NCBI RefSeq assembly: GCF_017310645.1
Contig: NZ_JAFLRH010000040.1
Location: 248,001-312,000 of the forward strand
Source of the DNA: Paradesulfitobacterium ferrireducens
Lineage (GTDB): Bacteria > Bacillota > Desulfitobacteriia > Desulfitobacteriales > Desulfitobacteriaceae
Length of the DNA stretch: 64,000 bases
Reading direction: 5' to 3'
Shown: positions 34,113-43,052 of the stretch, one piece after another
How positions within the stretch are numbered: position 1 is the first letter of the stretch
Layout: the number at the start of each line of letters is the position of its first letter
Made by a program: the position numbers and the translations under genes
The notes under the pieces: generated by a model
What the model was told of the DNA's origin: nothing
Database searches by the model: none
The model's input: only the letters and a program-made list of their open reading frames with translations

Positions 34113-34553
34113 TTATTGATTCATCTCGCCGTTAAAGCTTCTAAGGAATTCAATAGGCGTATACACGGCAAAGTGTTCTTTGATTTCTTGTGTGTGAAAA
34201 TCTTTATCCCCAGTTACTAAGATATCAGGTTGTGCAAGGATAGCAGATACAAGAATAGGAATATCTTTGGCATCTCGAATGTACGGCGTCGGGAAAGAGG
34301 AAATATCAGAAGGCGTATACGCTAACTCAAATTCAAGCTGGGTTAAAAAACGATCCCATTCCGCTAGTTTGTTTGGAAATCTCCTACTTATGATTCGTGA
34401 TACTTCCGTAATAGAATAACTACAAATAATAAGATGGTGTTCCTCGGCTAGAAGGAATAATAACCTTCTAGAAACTGAAGTTTGGGATTGCATGGCTGAA
34501 ATTAATACGTTAGAATCAACGAAAACGCGAAAGCTGTTACTTTTTTTGCTCAT
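34113..34553 (-). CDS. PIN-domain toxin
   Basis: A 146-residue PIN-domain nuclease. The acidic active-site residues are visible: Asp13 (FVDSNVLISA), Glu50 (TEVSR), Asp94/Asp97 (RDAKDIP) and Asp116 (TGDKDF). Such toxins cleave tRNA or mRNA when free of their antitoxin. The ATG at 34553 follows GGGAGGAAT and overlaps the antitoxin gene by 17 bases, the standard coupled order of antitoxin then toxin. Confidence 0.88.
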   Translation of the reverse strand: MSKKSNSFRVFVDSNVLISAMQSQTSVSRRLLFLLAEEHHLIICSYSITEVSRIISRRFPNKLAEWDRFLTQLEFELAYTPSDISSFPTPYIRDAKDIPILVSAILAQPDILVTGDKDFHTQEIKEHFAVYTPIEFLRSFNGEMNQ

Positions 34554-34806
34554 TCCACAATTCCTCCCGGACTTGTTCCAGGTCATTTAACAATTCTTCC
34601 TCGGTTATCCCTCTATCTTGGGCTTCTTTACTTATGGAATCAAAAAAATCGCGTAAAGCTATAATACTGGATTTGGTAATAACAATATTTCCGTCTTTTT
34701 CAATAAAGGCAACTTTATCTCCTTCAGTCAAATTTAAGCGTTCACGGACAGCTTTGGGAATAGTGATTTGCCCTTTTGACGTAACCCGCGAAACTTCCAT
34801 ATTCAT
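34537..34806 (-). CDS. AbrB/SpoVT-family antitoxin
   Basis: An 89-residue protein with an N-terminal AbrB (swapped-hairpin) DNA-binding domain, residues ~3-48 (SRVTSKGQITIPKAVRERL), and a helical C-terminal tail that would bind and block the PIN toxin. ATG 34806 (or 34800) follows AGGAG. It probably represses its own promoter through the inverted repeat at 34850-34871. Confidence 0.88.
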   Translation of the reverse strand: MNMEVSRVTSKGQITIPKAVRERLNLTEGDKVAFIEKDGNIVITKSSIIALRDFFDSISKEAQDRGITEEELLNDLEQVREELWNEQKK

Positions 34807-34849
34807 ATTTATCTTACTCCTTTCTGAAATTCCTTACCTTCCTTACTAT

Positions 34850-34883
34850 AGTTTAACATAAATTTTAAACTGTATATAGTCAA
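34850..34883 (-). promoter_or_regulatory. Toxin-antitoxin promoter with embedded operator
   Basis: On the minus strand TTGACT (34883-34878), 17 bases, then TATGTT (34860-34855) forms a sigma-A promoter. The perfect inverted repeat AGTTTAA/TTAAACT (34850-34856 and 34865-34871) covers the -10 and the spacer, where a bound AbrB dimer would block RNA polymerase. Confidence 0.65.
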
Positions 34884-34908
34884 TATAGAAATTTCCATTT
34901 TGGAGAAA

Positions 34909-34945
34909 GGCGGCAGAACCCTTTAGCAAGGGTTTCCGCCTTTTT
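34909..34945 (+). terminator. Strong orphan terminator
   Basis: GGCGGCAGAACCCTT (34909-34923) pairs with AAGGGTTTCCGCC (34928-34940), then TTTTT. No plus-strand gene precedes it within 2 kb, so it may be the remnant of a deleted unit or guard the toxin-antitoxin promoter from read-in. Confidence 0.65.
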
Positions 34946-34946
34946 A

Positions 34947-35237
34947 ATTTCTGCGGAATAGAAATCCGCTCTCAATGAGTGCGCATTAGAACTGGGACTC
35001 TCCAAGCCGCTGCTAATTAAGACACGGAAAAGATACCGTCCGCCTCACTATCTCTGCCGTTGGCACATAATTTTTTTCTTCCCCCGGGATTTGTCCCGGG
35101 GGATATTTTCTGGGAACGATAATCCCATTTTTTGAGCAAGATTGTTAATTGTGGGAAGGGGAAGCGGAGGATATAATGCTGTAAACTTGGTCGGTGTATG
35201 CCAAAAAAAGATTCTCTTAGACAGGCGGTGGTCCAAG
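34947..35237. other. Structured, gene-free leader upstream of the ubiD pseudogene
   Basis: This ~290-base stretch contains several hairpins: GCGGA/TCCGC (34949-34967), ACGG/CCGT near 35025-35040, and a very strong CCCCCGGGA/TCCCGGGGG (35081-35102) followed by ATATTTT. A -24-like TTGGCAC occurs at 35060 without a proper -12. No protein is supported. It may be the old leader and attenuator of the damaged ubiD gene. Confidence 0.4.
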
Positions 35238-36403
35238 ATGAGAAAATATCCGGACATCCAGGAGCATCTTAAGAACTTGGAAGAAAAGGGACTGTTAATC
35301 CGGGTAACCCGGGCTATTAACAAAAATACGCATTTGCATCCCCTGGTGCGCTGGCAGTTTCGGGGAGGAATTGCGGAATCTGAACGCAAGGCTTTCCTGT
35401 TTGAAAATTGCAGGCAGCCTTAGTGGTGGGGGCGCCCCCGGTGGTTTCGTATGCCGCGGTGCAAAAGGTTCCGTACGGACTGAATGAAATGGAGGTGGCC
35501 GGAGGCTTAGCCGGGGAACCGATTCGAATGGTCAAATGCAGGACAGTTGATCTCGAAGTTCCGGCCGATGCGGAGATTGTCTTCGAGGGTATAATCCACA
35601 CGGATGTGCTCGAACCGGAAGGACCGTTTGGGGAATCCCATGGGTATATGCATCCGCGCCACTTAAGCGCTTTTATGGAAGTAACCTGCATCACCCATAA
35701 ACGGAAGCCGGTCTGGGTTTCATTTATCAGCCAGGTGACTCCGAGTGAAAGCAGTGTCATCAAGAAAGTTGGGTACGAGCCTTTGTTCACTGACTACCTG
35801 AAGCGTACCCTGAATTTGCGCAGTGTGGTTAAGGTTTCGATGCACGAGCCCCTGACCAATTTGCGCAAAGTGATTATCGTCCAAATGCGCAAGCCCAAGG
35901 AGGCCGAGGTATGGCGGGCCTTGTTCGGAGTGCTGAGCTACCGTCAGGAGCTTGGCAAATTGGTGATCGCGGTGGATGAGGACATTGATCCGGAAAATAT
36001 GGATGCGGTGATGTGGGCCTTAAGTTACCGCATGAAACCCCACCGGGATGTCCGGATTATTGAGGGCAAGGTTAAAGGGCATGCGCCCCCGTTTCTCGAT
36101 CATGGGAGTATTGAAGAAGAAATCAAACGGGCCGATGCGGCGGATGACTCTTCTCTCTTGATCAACGCCATTCTGAAAGAACCCTTTCCCCCGGTGTCCC
36201 TCCCCAAAAAAGAATATATGGAAGAGGCCTTGGCAATCTGGAATGAGTTGGGCTTGCCAAGCCTAAAACCCCAGGCACCTTGGTTCGGCTATTCCCTGGG
36301 ACAATGGGATGAGGAACTGGAAGAAGAAGCGCGGCTGGCTGTCCGGGGGGAACATTACCTAACCGGAGAAAAACTCGCAGCACGGCAGGTTCGGCTTAAA
36401 TAA
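35238..36403 (+). pseudogene. UbiD-family decarboxylase with ~450-bp internal deletion
   Basis: The first 57 codons (MRKYPDIQEHLKNLEEKGLL ... FLFEN) and the part from AALVVGAPP to the end match the intact paralog at 45938 closely. About 149 codons between them are gone, and the junction near 35408-35420 is out of frame, giving a stop at 35423. The lost part carried the metal-binding Asn, catalytic Arg and His (residues 166, 171 and 194 of the paralog), so prenyl-FMN cannot be bound. The remaining 3' part still shows AEIVFEG and EGPFGESHGYMHPR. ATG 35238 retains an AGGCGGTGG site. Confidence 0.9.
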
Positions 36404-36474
36404 TAAGACCCAAAAAGGCAAGGTATTACCAGTGACCGTGCCAGCGGGCAAATTTCCCGAAAGGAGGCTAATAC

Positions 36475-37536
36475 ATGCTTGTACTCAGTAACGAAGAAAT
36501 AAGCGAGCTGCTGAATATGCCGGATTGTATGGCTGTGCTGGAAGAGGCCTATCAGGATCTGGCGGCGGGGCGTGCTTTATATTCCCTCGGAAGGGATAAT
36601 CTCGCTCCCTGCGGGCGGGAGGATGCGTACTACGCTTTCAAGCACACCGGCGGGACGTGGCCCTCCCGCCGGATTCAGGCTTTGCGCATCAAATCCGATA
36701 TCATCAGCCATCCGTTCGTTGAAGGAACCCAGTGCCGGGTAAAACTCCCTTTGGCCGGAGGGCGTTGGGTTGGGCTCATCTTATTATTCAGCACGGAGAC
36801 CGGGGAACTGTTATCGATTTTCCCGGATGGGGTGGCGCAGCGCATGAGAGTGGGCGGCAGCAGCGGCTTGGGGATTAAGTATATGGCGCGTACGGATGCG
36901 CGGACGCTGGCCTTGTTCGGAGCCGGGTGGCAGGCGGGTTCGCATTTGATGGCTGCCCTGGCCGCGCGGCCGATTCAAGAAGTGAAAGTTTACAGCTTGC
37001 GCCGGGAGAGTAGAGAAAGTTTTGCCCGGGAAGCGGCGGCTCGCTACGGGATTTCTGTTCGGGCGGTTGATTCTCCTGAGGAATGTGCGGAGGGGGCGGA
37101 TATCATTCTGGCGGCCACGTCTTCCATGGTCCCCGTGATCAAGCCGGAGTGGCTTAAGGAAGGAGTGCACATCGGGTTTATCAAGCCGCAGGAAATTGAC
37201 GGGGTGGTGCTTGACCGCTGTGACCGGGTGGTGGTTCATGTCAACGATAAAAGCCAGCCGGATAATGTCGTGACCGGTACTCCTGCTGTTTTTAAGAACA
37301 GTGGCTGGTGGCAGGAGGAGAAGTACCGGATGGAGAAGTTCCCGAACTTGGCGGACCTAATCTCCGGACGGGTTCCCGGCAGGGAAAAGGCCGGGGATGT
37401 GACTTGTTTTTATAACAATGACGGGCTGGGTTTGCAGTTCGCAGCCGTTGGGTCTTTGATTCTCGCTCAGGCTGAGGCCCGGGGCAAAGGGAATGACTTG
37501 CCCCGTGAGTGGTTTACGGAATCTGTCCATCCATAG
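36475..37536 (+). CDS. Ornithine cyclodeaminase/mu-crystallin family protein
   Basis: A 353-residue protein of the ornithine cyclodeaminase/alanine dehydrogenase/ketimine reductase family. A Rossmann motif ALFGAGWQAGSHL lies near residues 143-155, and the N-terminal part carries RIKSDIISHP and FPDGVAQRMRVGGSSGLG. Members use NAD(P)H to reduce cyclic imines or deaminate amino acids. The substrate is unknown; its position between broken ubiD and TRAP genes suggests it belonged to the same catabolic unit. ATG 36475 follows GAAAGGAGG. Intact. Confidence 0.85.
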   Translation: MLVLSNEEISELLNMPDCMAVLEEAYQDLAAGRALYSLGRDNLAPCGREDAYYAFKHTGGTWPSRRIQALRIKSDIISHPFVEGTQCRVKLPLAGGRWVGLILLFSTETGELLSIFPDGVAQRMRVGGSSGLGIKYMARTDARTLALFGAGWQAGSHLMAALAARPIQEVKVYSLRRESRESFAREAAARYGISVRAVDSPEECAEGADIILAATSSMVPVIKPEWLKEGVHIGFIKPQEIDGVVLDRCDRVVVHVNDKSQPDNVVTGTPAVFKNSGWWQEEKYRMEKFPNLADLISGRVPGREKAGDVTCFYNNDGLGLQFAAVGSLILAQAEARGKGNDLPREWFTESVHP

Positions 37537-37559
37537 AACTTGGAAAGGAGGAGTGTTAG

Positions 37560-39169
37560 ATGCGCTGGATGAAGGCAGTTTTTGGCCTGCTGCAGGCCGG
37601 CAGGCACCGGAAACCTGACGGGTTTTGGCGTTATGCCGCGATAGCTCTGGCTCTGATGACCGCAGTTTTTGAATTCGTTGCTCTCACCCGCTTGAGGCAT
37701 AATCCCTATATTTTAGGGGTTGCGTTTTTGAGCTTAATGCTCCCTATCGTATTTATTCTGCACGGGGCCAGACCTACGAGCAAAGAGAAACCATCTGTTC
37801 CCGATATCATCCTGATCCTTTTATCCCTTGCAGCCGGGATTTATGTCGTGAGCCACAGTGAATATTTTCTGACGCGCTGGCCCATGGCCAGTCCGCTTTC
37901 CCCTGCGGATTTGTTTTTTGGCGTGGTCATTTTTGTCATATCCTTTGAAAGCTGCCGCCGTACGTTTGGCACGGGCCTGACAAGCGTCGTGCTGGTGGCG
38001 GTGCTGTACGCGGTCTTTGGGCATCTGCTCCCGGGGGCTTTTTCCCATACAAAAATATCCCTGCCGGGCTTCATCGACCAAATGTCCTATACTTTGAACG
38101 GAGTGATGGGCTCTCCTTTGCAAACCGCAGCGACCTATATTTTTGTCTTTGTAACTTTCGGCATCTTTCTGGATGCTTCCGGAGGAGGGGAATTCTTTTT
38201 TAACCTGGCCAACGCTGCGGCGGGCAAAGCCGTGGGCGGGCAAGCCAAAGTGACGGCCATCGCCTGCGGGTTATATGGCATGATCTCCGGCAGCCCGACC
38301 TCAGATACCGTTACGGTGGGCTCATTTGCGATCCCCAATATGAAACGGGCCGGGTATGATTCCGTATATGCCGGGGCAGTAACCGCAGTCGCCGCCACCG
38401 GGGGAGCGATTGTACCGCCGGTGATGGGGGCGGCAGCTTTTCTTATGGCTGAACTGACCGGGATTCCGTATGCGGATATCGCAGTCGCCGCCATCATCCC
38501 TGCCGTTTTCTATTACCTGGGAATTCTGCTGCAGGTGCATTTTCATACCCTGCGCACCAATCCGCTGACCGACACAAGCATCGACACTGAATCATTGAAA
38601 GCGGTGTTAAAGCAGAGTTATTACCTGCTTCCGCTAGTCATACTGGTTATCATGCTGTTTAAGGGGTTTACCCCCGTCTATGCCGGAATTATCGCCATCC
38701 TGAGCACGGTGGTCGTGAGCTGGACCAGGAAGCAAACACGGATGGGGCTTACTACGCGTCCTTGTCAGCCATCACCCCGCCGGTGGCGGTGGCGGCCTAT
38801 GCGGCGGCAGGAATAGCCAAGGCGGATCCCTGGGCCATCGGGTGGCAGGCTTGCAGGCTCGGCATCGTGGCTTATATTGTTCCTTTTATCTTCATGTTCC
38901 AGCCGGCCCTGATTCTCCAAGGGACGCCCAGCGAGGTTATTTTGGCCTTGATCACCGGAACCTTGGGGGTGGTGGCTTTATCGGCTGCGGTTGAAGGTTG
39001 GCTGCGCAAAAAGATGTTGGTCTGGGAGCGGGTGTTGGCTATAGCCGCAGCGCTCTTGCTGATGTATCCTGGACTGTTTACAGACGCCATAGGCTTAGGC
39101 TTGATCGTGATCAGCTTCTTTCGGCAATATGCGAGTATCGGTTCAGCAAAGTTAAAGGTTGGGGGGTGA
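37560..39169 (+). pseudogene. TRAP fused permease, internally deleted and frameshifted
   Basis: Codons 1 to about 392 (to near 38735) encode a normal TAXI-TRAP fused permease N-terminus, with GMISGSPTSDTVTVGSFAIP and ATGGAIVPPVMGAAAF. The frame then runs into unrelated sequence and stops at 38816. The true C-terminus reappears in another frame (LSAITPPVAVAAYAAAGIAK ...) and ends at 39169. Compared with the intact permease at 25318, about 110-130 codons are missing at the junction near 38735-38765. The ribosome site AAGGAGGAG before ATG 37560 is intact. The matching binding protein at 39230 has thus lost its transport channel. Confidence 0.88.
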
Positions 39170-39229
39170 GCAAGAAGCTTTGAGAAGATTTCTAAAAGGA
39201 CGTCTCTATTCATGAGGAGGTATTATTTA

Positions 39230-40288
39230 ATGAAGACAAAGAAAATATGGCTGGCGGCGGTTCTTATTATCAGCTTGCTATGGTTAAGCGGATGCGGCAG
39301 TGGAGGAAGTGGTGCCAAGCCGTCGTCGGCTCCGGCTGATTCAAGTTCGGCAAAGCAATCGTCAACGGCAGGGACAGGGGATAATAAGCTCGGCCCGGTT
39401 AAAGTGACTCTGGCCGGGGGCTCCGTGGGCGGAAGCTGGTCGGCAATCGGGGAGGCGATCGGGGAAGCTATCCGCAAAGTGGCCCCTGGATCATCCTTCG
39501 GGTATCAGCCCGGCCAAGACGGGGCAAATGCGATTACAGTCGCCACCGGCCAGGCTGAACTTGGGTTTGTGTTCAGCGTCATGGCCAAGGCGGCCTATGA
39601 AGGAAACCCGCCGTACAAACAGAAATTCCCGGATTTGCGGGCGATCGGCATTTTCGGCCCTTTAACCTACCAAACCATAGCTACGGAAAGCTCCGGAATT
39701 AAAACCTATGCCGATATGAAGACTAAGCCGGTCATCCTGTGTGTGAACACCAAAGACAGTACCCAGGAGACTCTGGCCAAGGCTCTCTTGCAAGAACACG
39801 GCATCACCTATGCCGATATTGAAAAAAACGGGGGCAAAATTCTCTACCTCTCCAGCAGCGCCGCCCTCGACCTGATGAAAAACGGCCGTGCCGATGTCCG
39901 GATCGGAATGGAGATTGCCCCGGAAGCCAAGCTGGCTGAAGCCGCCACCACAACTAAAATGGTAATGGTGCAGCCCGACGCCAACGCAATTAAAAATGTA
40001 ATCAGTAAGTACCCGGTACTCCCTGTGACCATAAAGGCGAACACGTACAATTTCCAAAAGGAAGATCTGTCTACCTTTGAAGTACCCGCAACTTTAATTG
40101 CCAGCAAAAATTTACCGGATAATGTAGCCTATACCGCTACCAAAGCCCTTATAGAGCAGCTTGATTACTTAAAGACCGTGGTTCCGAGCCAGATGGCCAA
40201 GGATACCCCGGAGAGCATTGCCAAGACCAGCATTCCGCTCCATCCGGGTGCGGAGAAATATTATAAGGAGAAAGGGCTGCTGAAGTAG
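39230..40288 (+). CDS. TAXI-family TRAP transporter solute-binding lipoprotein (orphaned)
   Basis: A 352-residue binding lipoprotein. Its signal sequence ends at lipobox LSGC (Cys22), followed by a Gly/Ser-rich linker and the TAXI-type domain (GGSVGGSWSAIGEAIGEAIR). It would capture an organic acid outside the cell. Its partner permease immediately upstream is a pseudogene, so it either works with another permease (25318 is the only intact one here) or is on its way to being lost. ATG 39230 follows GAGGAGG, after an in-frame ATG at 39212 that lies before that site. Confidence 0.87.
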   Translation: MKTKKIWLAAVLIISLLWLSGCGSGGSGAKPSSAPADSSSAKQSSTAGTGDNKLGPVKVTLAGGSVGGSWSAIGEAIGEAIRKVAPGSSFGYQPGQDGANAITVATGQAELGFVFSVMAKAAYEGNPPYKQKFPDLRAIGIFGPLTYQTIATESSGIKTYADMKTKPVILCVNTKDSTQETLAKALLQEHGITYADIEKNGGKILYLSSSAALDLMKNGRADVRIGMEIAPEAKLAEAATTTKMVMVQPDANAIKNVISKYPVLPVTIKANTYNFQKEDLSTFEVPATLIASKNLPDNVAYTATKALIEQLDYLKTVVPSQMAKDTPESIAKTSIPLHPGAEKYYKEKGLLK

Positions 40289-40352
40289 AGCCTTAGGTAA
40301 AAGTGCAATTAAATGAGCAAGATCTTTAATAGTGTGAAGATTCAGTTAAGGA

Positions 40353-40358
40353 TATAAT
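40353..40358 (+). promoter_or_regulatory. Possible -10 box upstream of ubiD at 40409
   Basis: A perfect TATAAT lies 51 bases before the gene, but no good -35 is found at 17 bases, so this is only a weak candidate promoter for the following ubiD-tctCAB unit. Confidence 0.3.
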
Positions 40359-40408
40359 CATTGTAACTAATGGCAGTGACGTCCGTTTCGGGTAAAAGGA
40401 GGGTAAAA

Positions 40409-41842
40409 ATGGCCTATAAAGATTTGCGTGATTGGTTGAATTTAGTGGAAGAAAAGGGGGAATTAAAAAAGATCGAAGGGGCCAGCTGGGATCTGGAGAT
40501 GGGGGCGATTACCGAGATTATTTACAAAGAAGGAAAGTCCGCGGCACCCCCGGCAGTATTATTTGACAAGGTGCCCGGGTATGCGGAAGGTTTCCGCACC
40601 CTCTTTGGCTTAACCACCTCGCCCAAACGCATGGCCTTGACACTTGGACTACCTGAGGCCAAAAGCGATCTCGATGTTGTGAGGGCCTATCGCGATAAGT
40701 TAAAAGACCTGAAGATGATTCCCCCGCGGGTGGTGCAGGACGGGCCCGTGCTGGAAAATGTCGATCGCGGGGAGGATGTAAACCTGTTCAAATTCCCGGT
40801 GCCTTTAATGCATGAACTGGACGGCGGCCGCTATATCGGCACCGCCTGCCTGGTGATTACCAGGGACCCGGATGAAGGCTGGGTCAACTTCGGAGCCTAC
40901 CGTGGGATGGTGCATGATGAGAAATCCGTGGCCTTCTATGTCTCCCCCGGCAAGCACGGGATGCTGCACCGGCAGAAATATTTCGACCGGGGCCAGCCTT
41001 GCCCGGTAGCGATATGCGTGGGGGCTGATCCGCTCCTGTTCCTGGCTTCGGGCAATGAAATCCCTTATGGTTTGTCGGAGTACGATTATGCTGGCGGTTT
41101 CAAGGGTGAACCCATTGACGTAGTGATCGGAGAATACACGGGGCTTCCGATTCCGGCCCATGCCGAGATCGTGATCGAAGGGGAGGCTATCCCGGGGGAC
41201 AATCTGGGAGAGGGTCCTTTCGGGGAATGGACCGGATATTATGCCAGTGCCGGACGGCCGGAACCGGTGATCCGGGTGAAAAATGTGTATTACCGCAATA
41301 ACCCCATCCTGTGCTGTGCCCGTCCGGGTCGTCCCCCGTCAGATTATTCCTATAGCAAGTGTGTCGTCAAATCCGCTTTGATCTGGGACGAACTTGAGAA
41401 AATCGGAGTTCCCAATGTCAACGGAGTCTGGTGCCACGAAGCGGGCGGGGGCCGGATGTTTAACATCGTCTCCATCAAACAGGCCTATCCCGGGCATTCC
41501 CGTCAGGCCGGACTGGTGGCGGCCGGGAGCCATGCCGGCAACTATTTGGGACGGTACGTGGTCGTGGTGGATGACGACATTGACCCCTCCAACACCTTTG
41601 ATGTGCTGTGGGCGATCGCTTCCCGCTCCGAGCCCACGGAATCAATTGAGATCATCCGTAAGTGCTGGAGCGGGCCGCTGGACCCGAGAATTCCGGTGGA
41701 GAGCAAAGGCTTCAACTCGCGGGCCATCATCGATGCCTGCCGCCCGTACGATTGGAAAGACAAATTCCCGGCGGTGGTGGAGTCCAGCCCGGAATTAAGG
41801 GAGAAAACCCTTCAGAAGTGGGGAGATTCCTTATTCGAGTAA
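40409..41842 (+). CDS. UbiD-family decarboxylase, canonical motifs
   Basis: A 477-residue UbiD-family enzyme with VNFGAYR, MLHRQKYF, AEIVIEGE and EGPFGEWTGYYAS, i.e. all metal and catalytic residues. It should (de)carboxylate an unsaturated or aromatic acid with prenyl-FMN. ATG 40409 follows AAAAGGAGGG; an in-frame upstream ATG at 40370 has no such site. It is followed at 60 bases by tctC and then tctAB, so the acid taken up by that transporter is a good candidate for its substrate or product. Confidence 0.92.
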   Translation: MAYKDLRDWLNLVEEKGELKKIEGASWDLEMGAITEIIYKEGKSAAPPAVLFDKVPGYAEGFRTLFGLTTSPKRMALTLGLPEAKSDLDVVRAYRDKLKDLKMIPPRVVQDGPVLENVDRGEDVNLFKFPVPLMHELDGGRYIGTACLVITRDPDEGWVNFGAYRGMVHDEKSVAFYVSPGKHGMLHRQKYFDRGQPCPVAICVGADPLLFLASGNEIPYGLSEYDYAGGFKGEPIDVVIGEYTGLPIPAHAEIVIEGEAIPGDNLGEGPFGEWTGYYASAGRPEPVIRVKNVYYRNNPILCCARPGRPPSDYSYSKCVVKSALIWDELEKIGVPNVNGVWCHEAGGGRMFNIVSIKQAYPGHSRQAGLVAAGSHAGNYLGRYVVVVDDDIDPSNTFDVLWAIASRSEPTESIEIIRKCWSGPLDPRIPVESKGFNSRAIIDACRPYDWKDKFPAVVESSPELREKTLQKWGDSLFE

Positions 41843-41903
41843 AAAATGCGGGCAAGGCGTGTTGCCGGCTGACAACCGCAAATTAGTAAGGGAGGTAGAT
41901 ACC

Positions 41904-42959
41904 TTGCGCAGATTCTGGCGAACTTTTGTTTCTGTCCTCATGGTGGGAACCCTGGCGCTGTCCCTGGCCGGGTGCCAAGCATCCGAAAAATCCAATACCC
42001 AGAGTAAAGTGGGCACCAGGGAAGATGCTCTGGCCTTCTACAAAGATAAAAATCTCAACTTCATCGTCCCGTACAACGCCGGGGGAGGGTATGACCAATA
42101 CGCGCGCCTTCTGGCCCAATATATTCCCAAATACATTCCCGGGCTGACGGTGGTCGTACGCAATGTGCCTGGGGGCGGAAGCCTTACCGGGACTAACGAG
42201 CTATACCTGGCCAAAGCCGACGGGTTAACGATCGGTATCCTTAATGGGGTAGGGATGGTCGCGGATCAGGCAGCCAAACAGGCGGGAGTAAAATTTGACC
42301 TTAATAAATTCACCTGGCTCGGCCGCTTAAACAATGAACCCAAAGTCATGATCGTGGATGCTAGAACTAACTATAAGAGCATTGAGGATCTGAAGAAGGA
42401 CAAAAATACCTTAAAATTCGCCACCAATGGCGTCGGCAGTTCTGAATACGTGACTTTGGAAGTCACGAAGAAATTGTTCCTGCCGCAAATGGATATTGTC
42501 TCCGGCTATAACACTGCGGCTGAATATGACGTCTCCATGCTGCGTGGCGAAGTCTTGGGCAGTTCCGGCAGTGTCAGCAGCCGCATGCCCCTGATCGAAC
42601 AGAAGAAGGCTGTCCCCGTGCTGCTTTACGGATTAAAGAGAGATCCCGCTTTCCCGGATGTGCCTTTGGCCACGGAAATCACCACCGGCCAAGATAAAGA
42701 CCTGGCAGCCAATTTCATCACCTTGTTGGAACTGGGGCGTGATCTGGCGGCCCCGCCCGCTATTCCCCAAGAACGGGCCGACTTGTTGCGGGAGGCAATT
42801 GCCAAGTCTTTGGCAGATCCGGAACTTGTAAGCAAAGCCAAACAGGCCAAACTGGAGATCAGCCCCTTGAGCGGTCCCGAGATCGAGCAGTTGATGAAAC
42901 AATCCCTGCAAATGCCCGATGATTTAAAAACCCTCATTACCAAAGCTTTAGCCGGTTAA
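41904..42959 (+). CDS. TctC-type tripartite tricarboxylate transporter binding protein
   Basis: A 351-residue lipoprotein (lipobox LAGC, Cys24) of the Bug/TctC family. FIVPYNAGGGYDQYARLLAQ and VVVRNVPGGGSLTGTNELYLA are typical ligand-loop segments. It captures a carboxylate for the TctAB permease encoded next. TTG 41904 is chosen because AAGGGAGG lies 9 bases upstream and the signal peptide then begins MRRFWRTF; an upstream ATG at 41859 would add an unlikely extension. Confidence 0.87.
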   Translation: MRRFWRTFVSVLMVGTLALSLAGCQASEKSNTQSKVGTREDALAFYKDKNLNFIVPYNAGGGYDQYARLLAQYIPKYIPGLTVVVRNVPGGGSLTGTNELYLAKADGLTIGILNGVGMVADQAAKQAGVKFDLNKFTWLGRLNNEPKVMIVDARTNYKSIEDLKKDKNTLKFATNGVGSSEYVTLEVTKKLFLPQMDIVSGYNTAAEYDVSMLRGEVLGSSGSVSSRMPLIEQKKAVPVLLYGLKRDPAFPDVPLATEITTGQDKDLAANFITLLELGRDLAAPPAIPQERADLLREAIAKSLADPELVSKAKQAKLEISPLSGPEIEQLMKQSLQMPDDLKTLITKALAG

Positions 42960-42998
42960 TTGTTCGCAAGACAGGGCGCCTAAGTCCGTGTTCCTGGC

Positions 42999-43027
42999 CC
43001 GGAGCGCCTTGGTTCAAGGCGCTCCGG
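42999..43027 (+). other. Very stable hairpin between tctC and tctA
   Basis: CCGGAGCGCCTTG and CAAGGCGCTCCGG pair perfectly over 13 bp with a 3-base GTT loop. No T-run follows. It lies in the gap after tctC and is likely to protect the upstream mRNA or lower permease expression relative to binding protein. Confidence 0.75.
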
Positions 43028-43052
43028 CAGAAACATAAAAGGGGGTGTGGAT

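Noticed and set aside
35060-35078. TTGGCAC -24-like element upstream of the ubiD pseudogene
   Set aside because: The -12 position is a T-run with no GC, and a strong hairpin follows. At most it is a decayed promoter.
34947-35080. Molybdenum/tungsten cofactor riboswitch
   Set aside because: Some short stems are suggestive, but I could not match the conserved core by eye, and the downstream gene is a ubiD with no molybdenum link.
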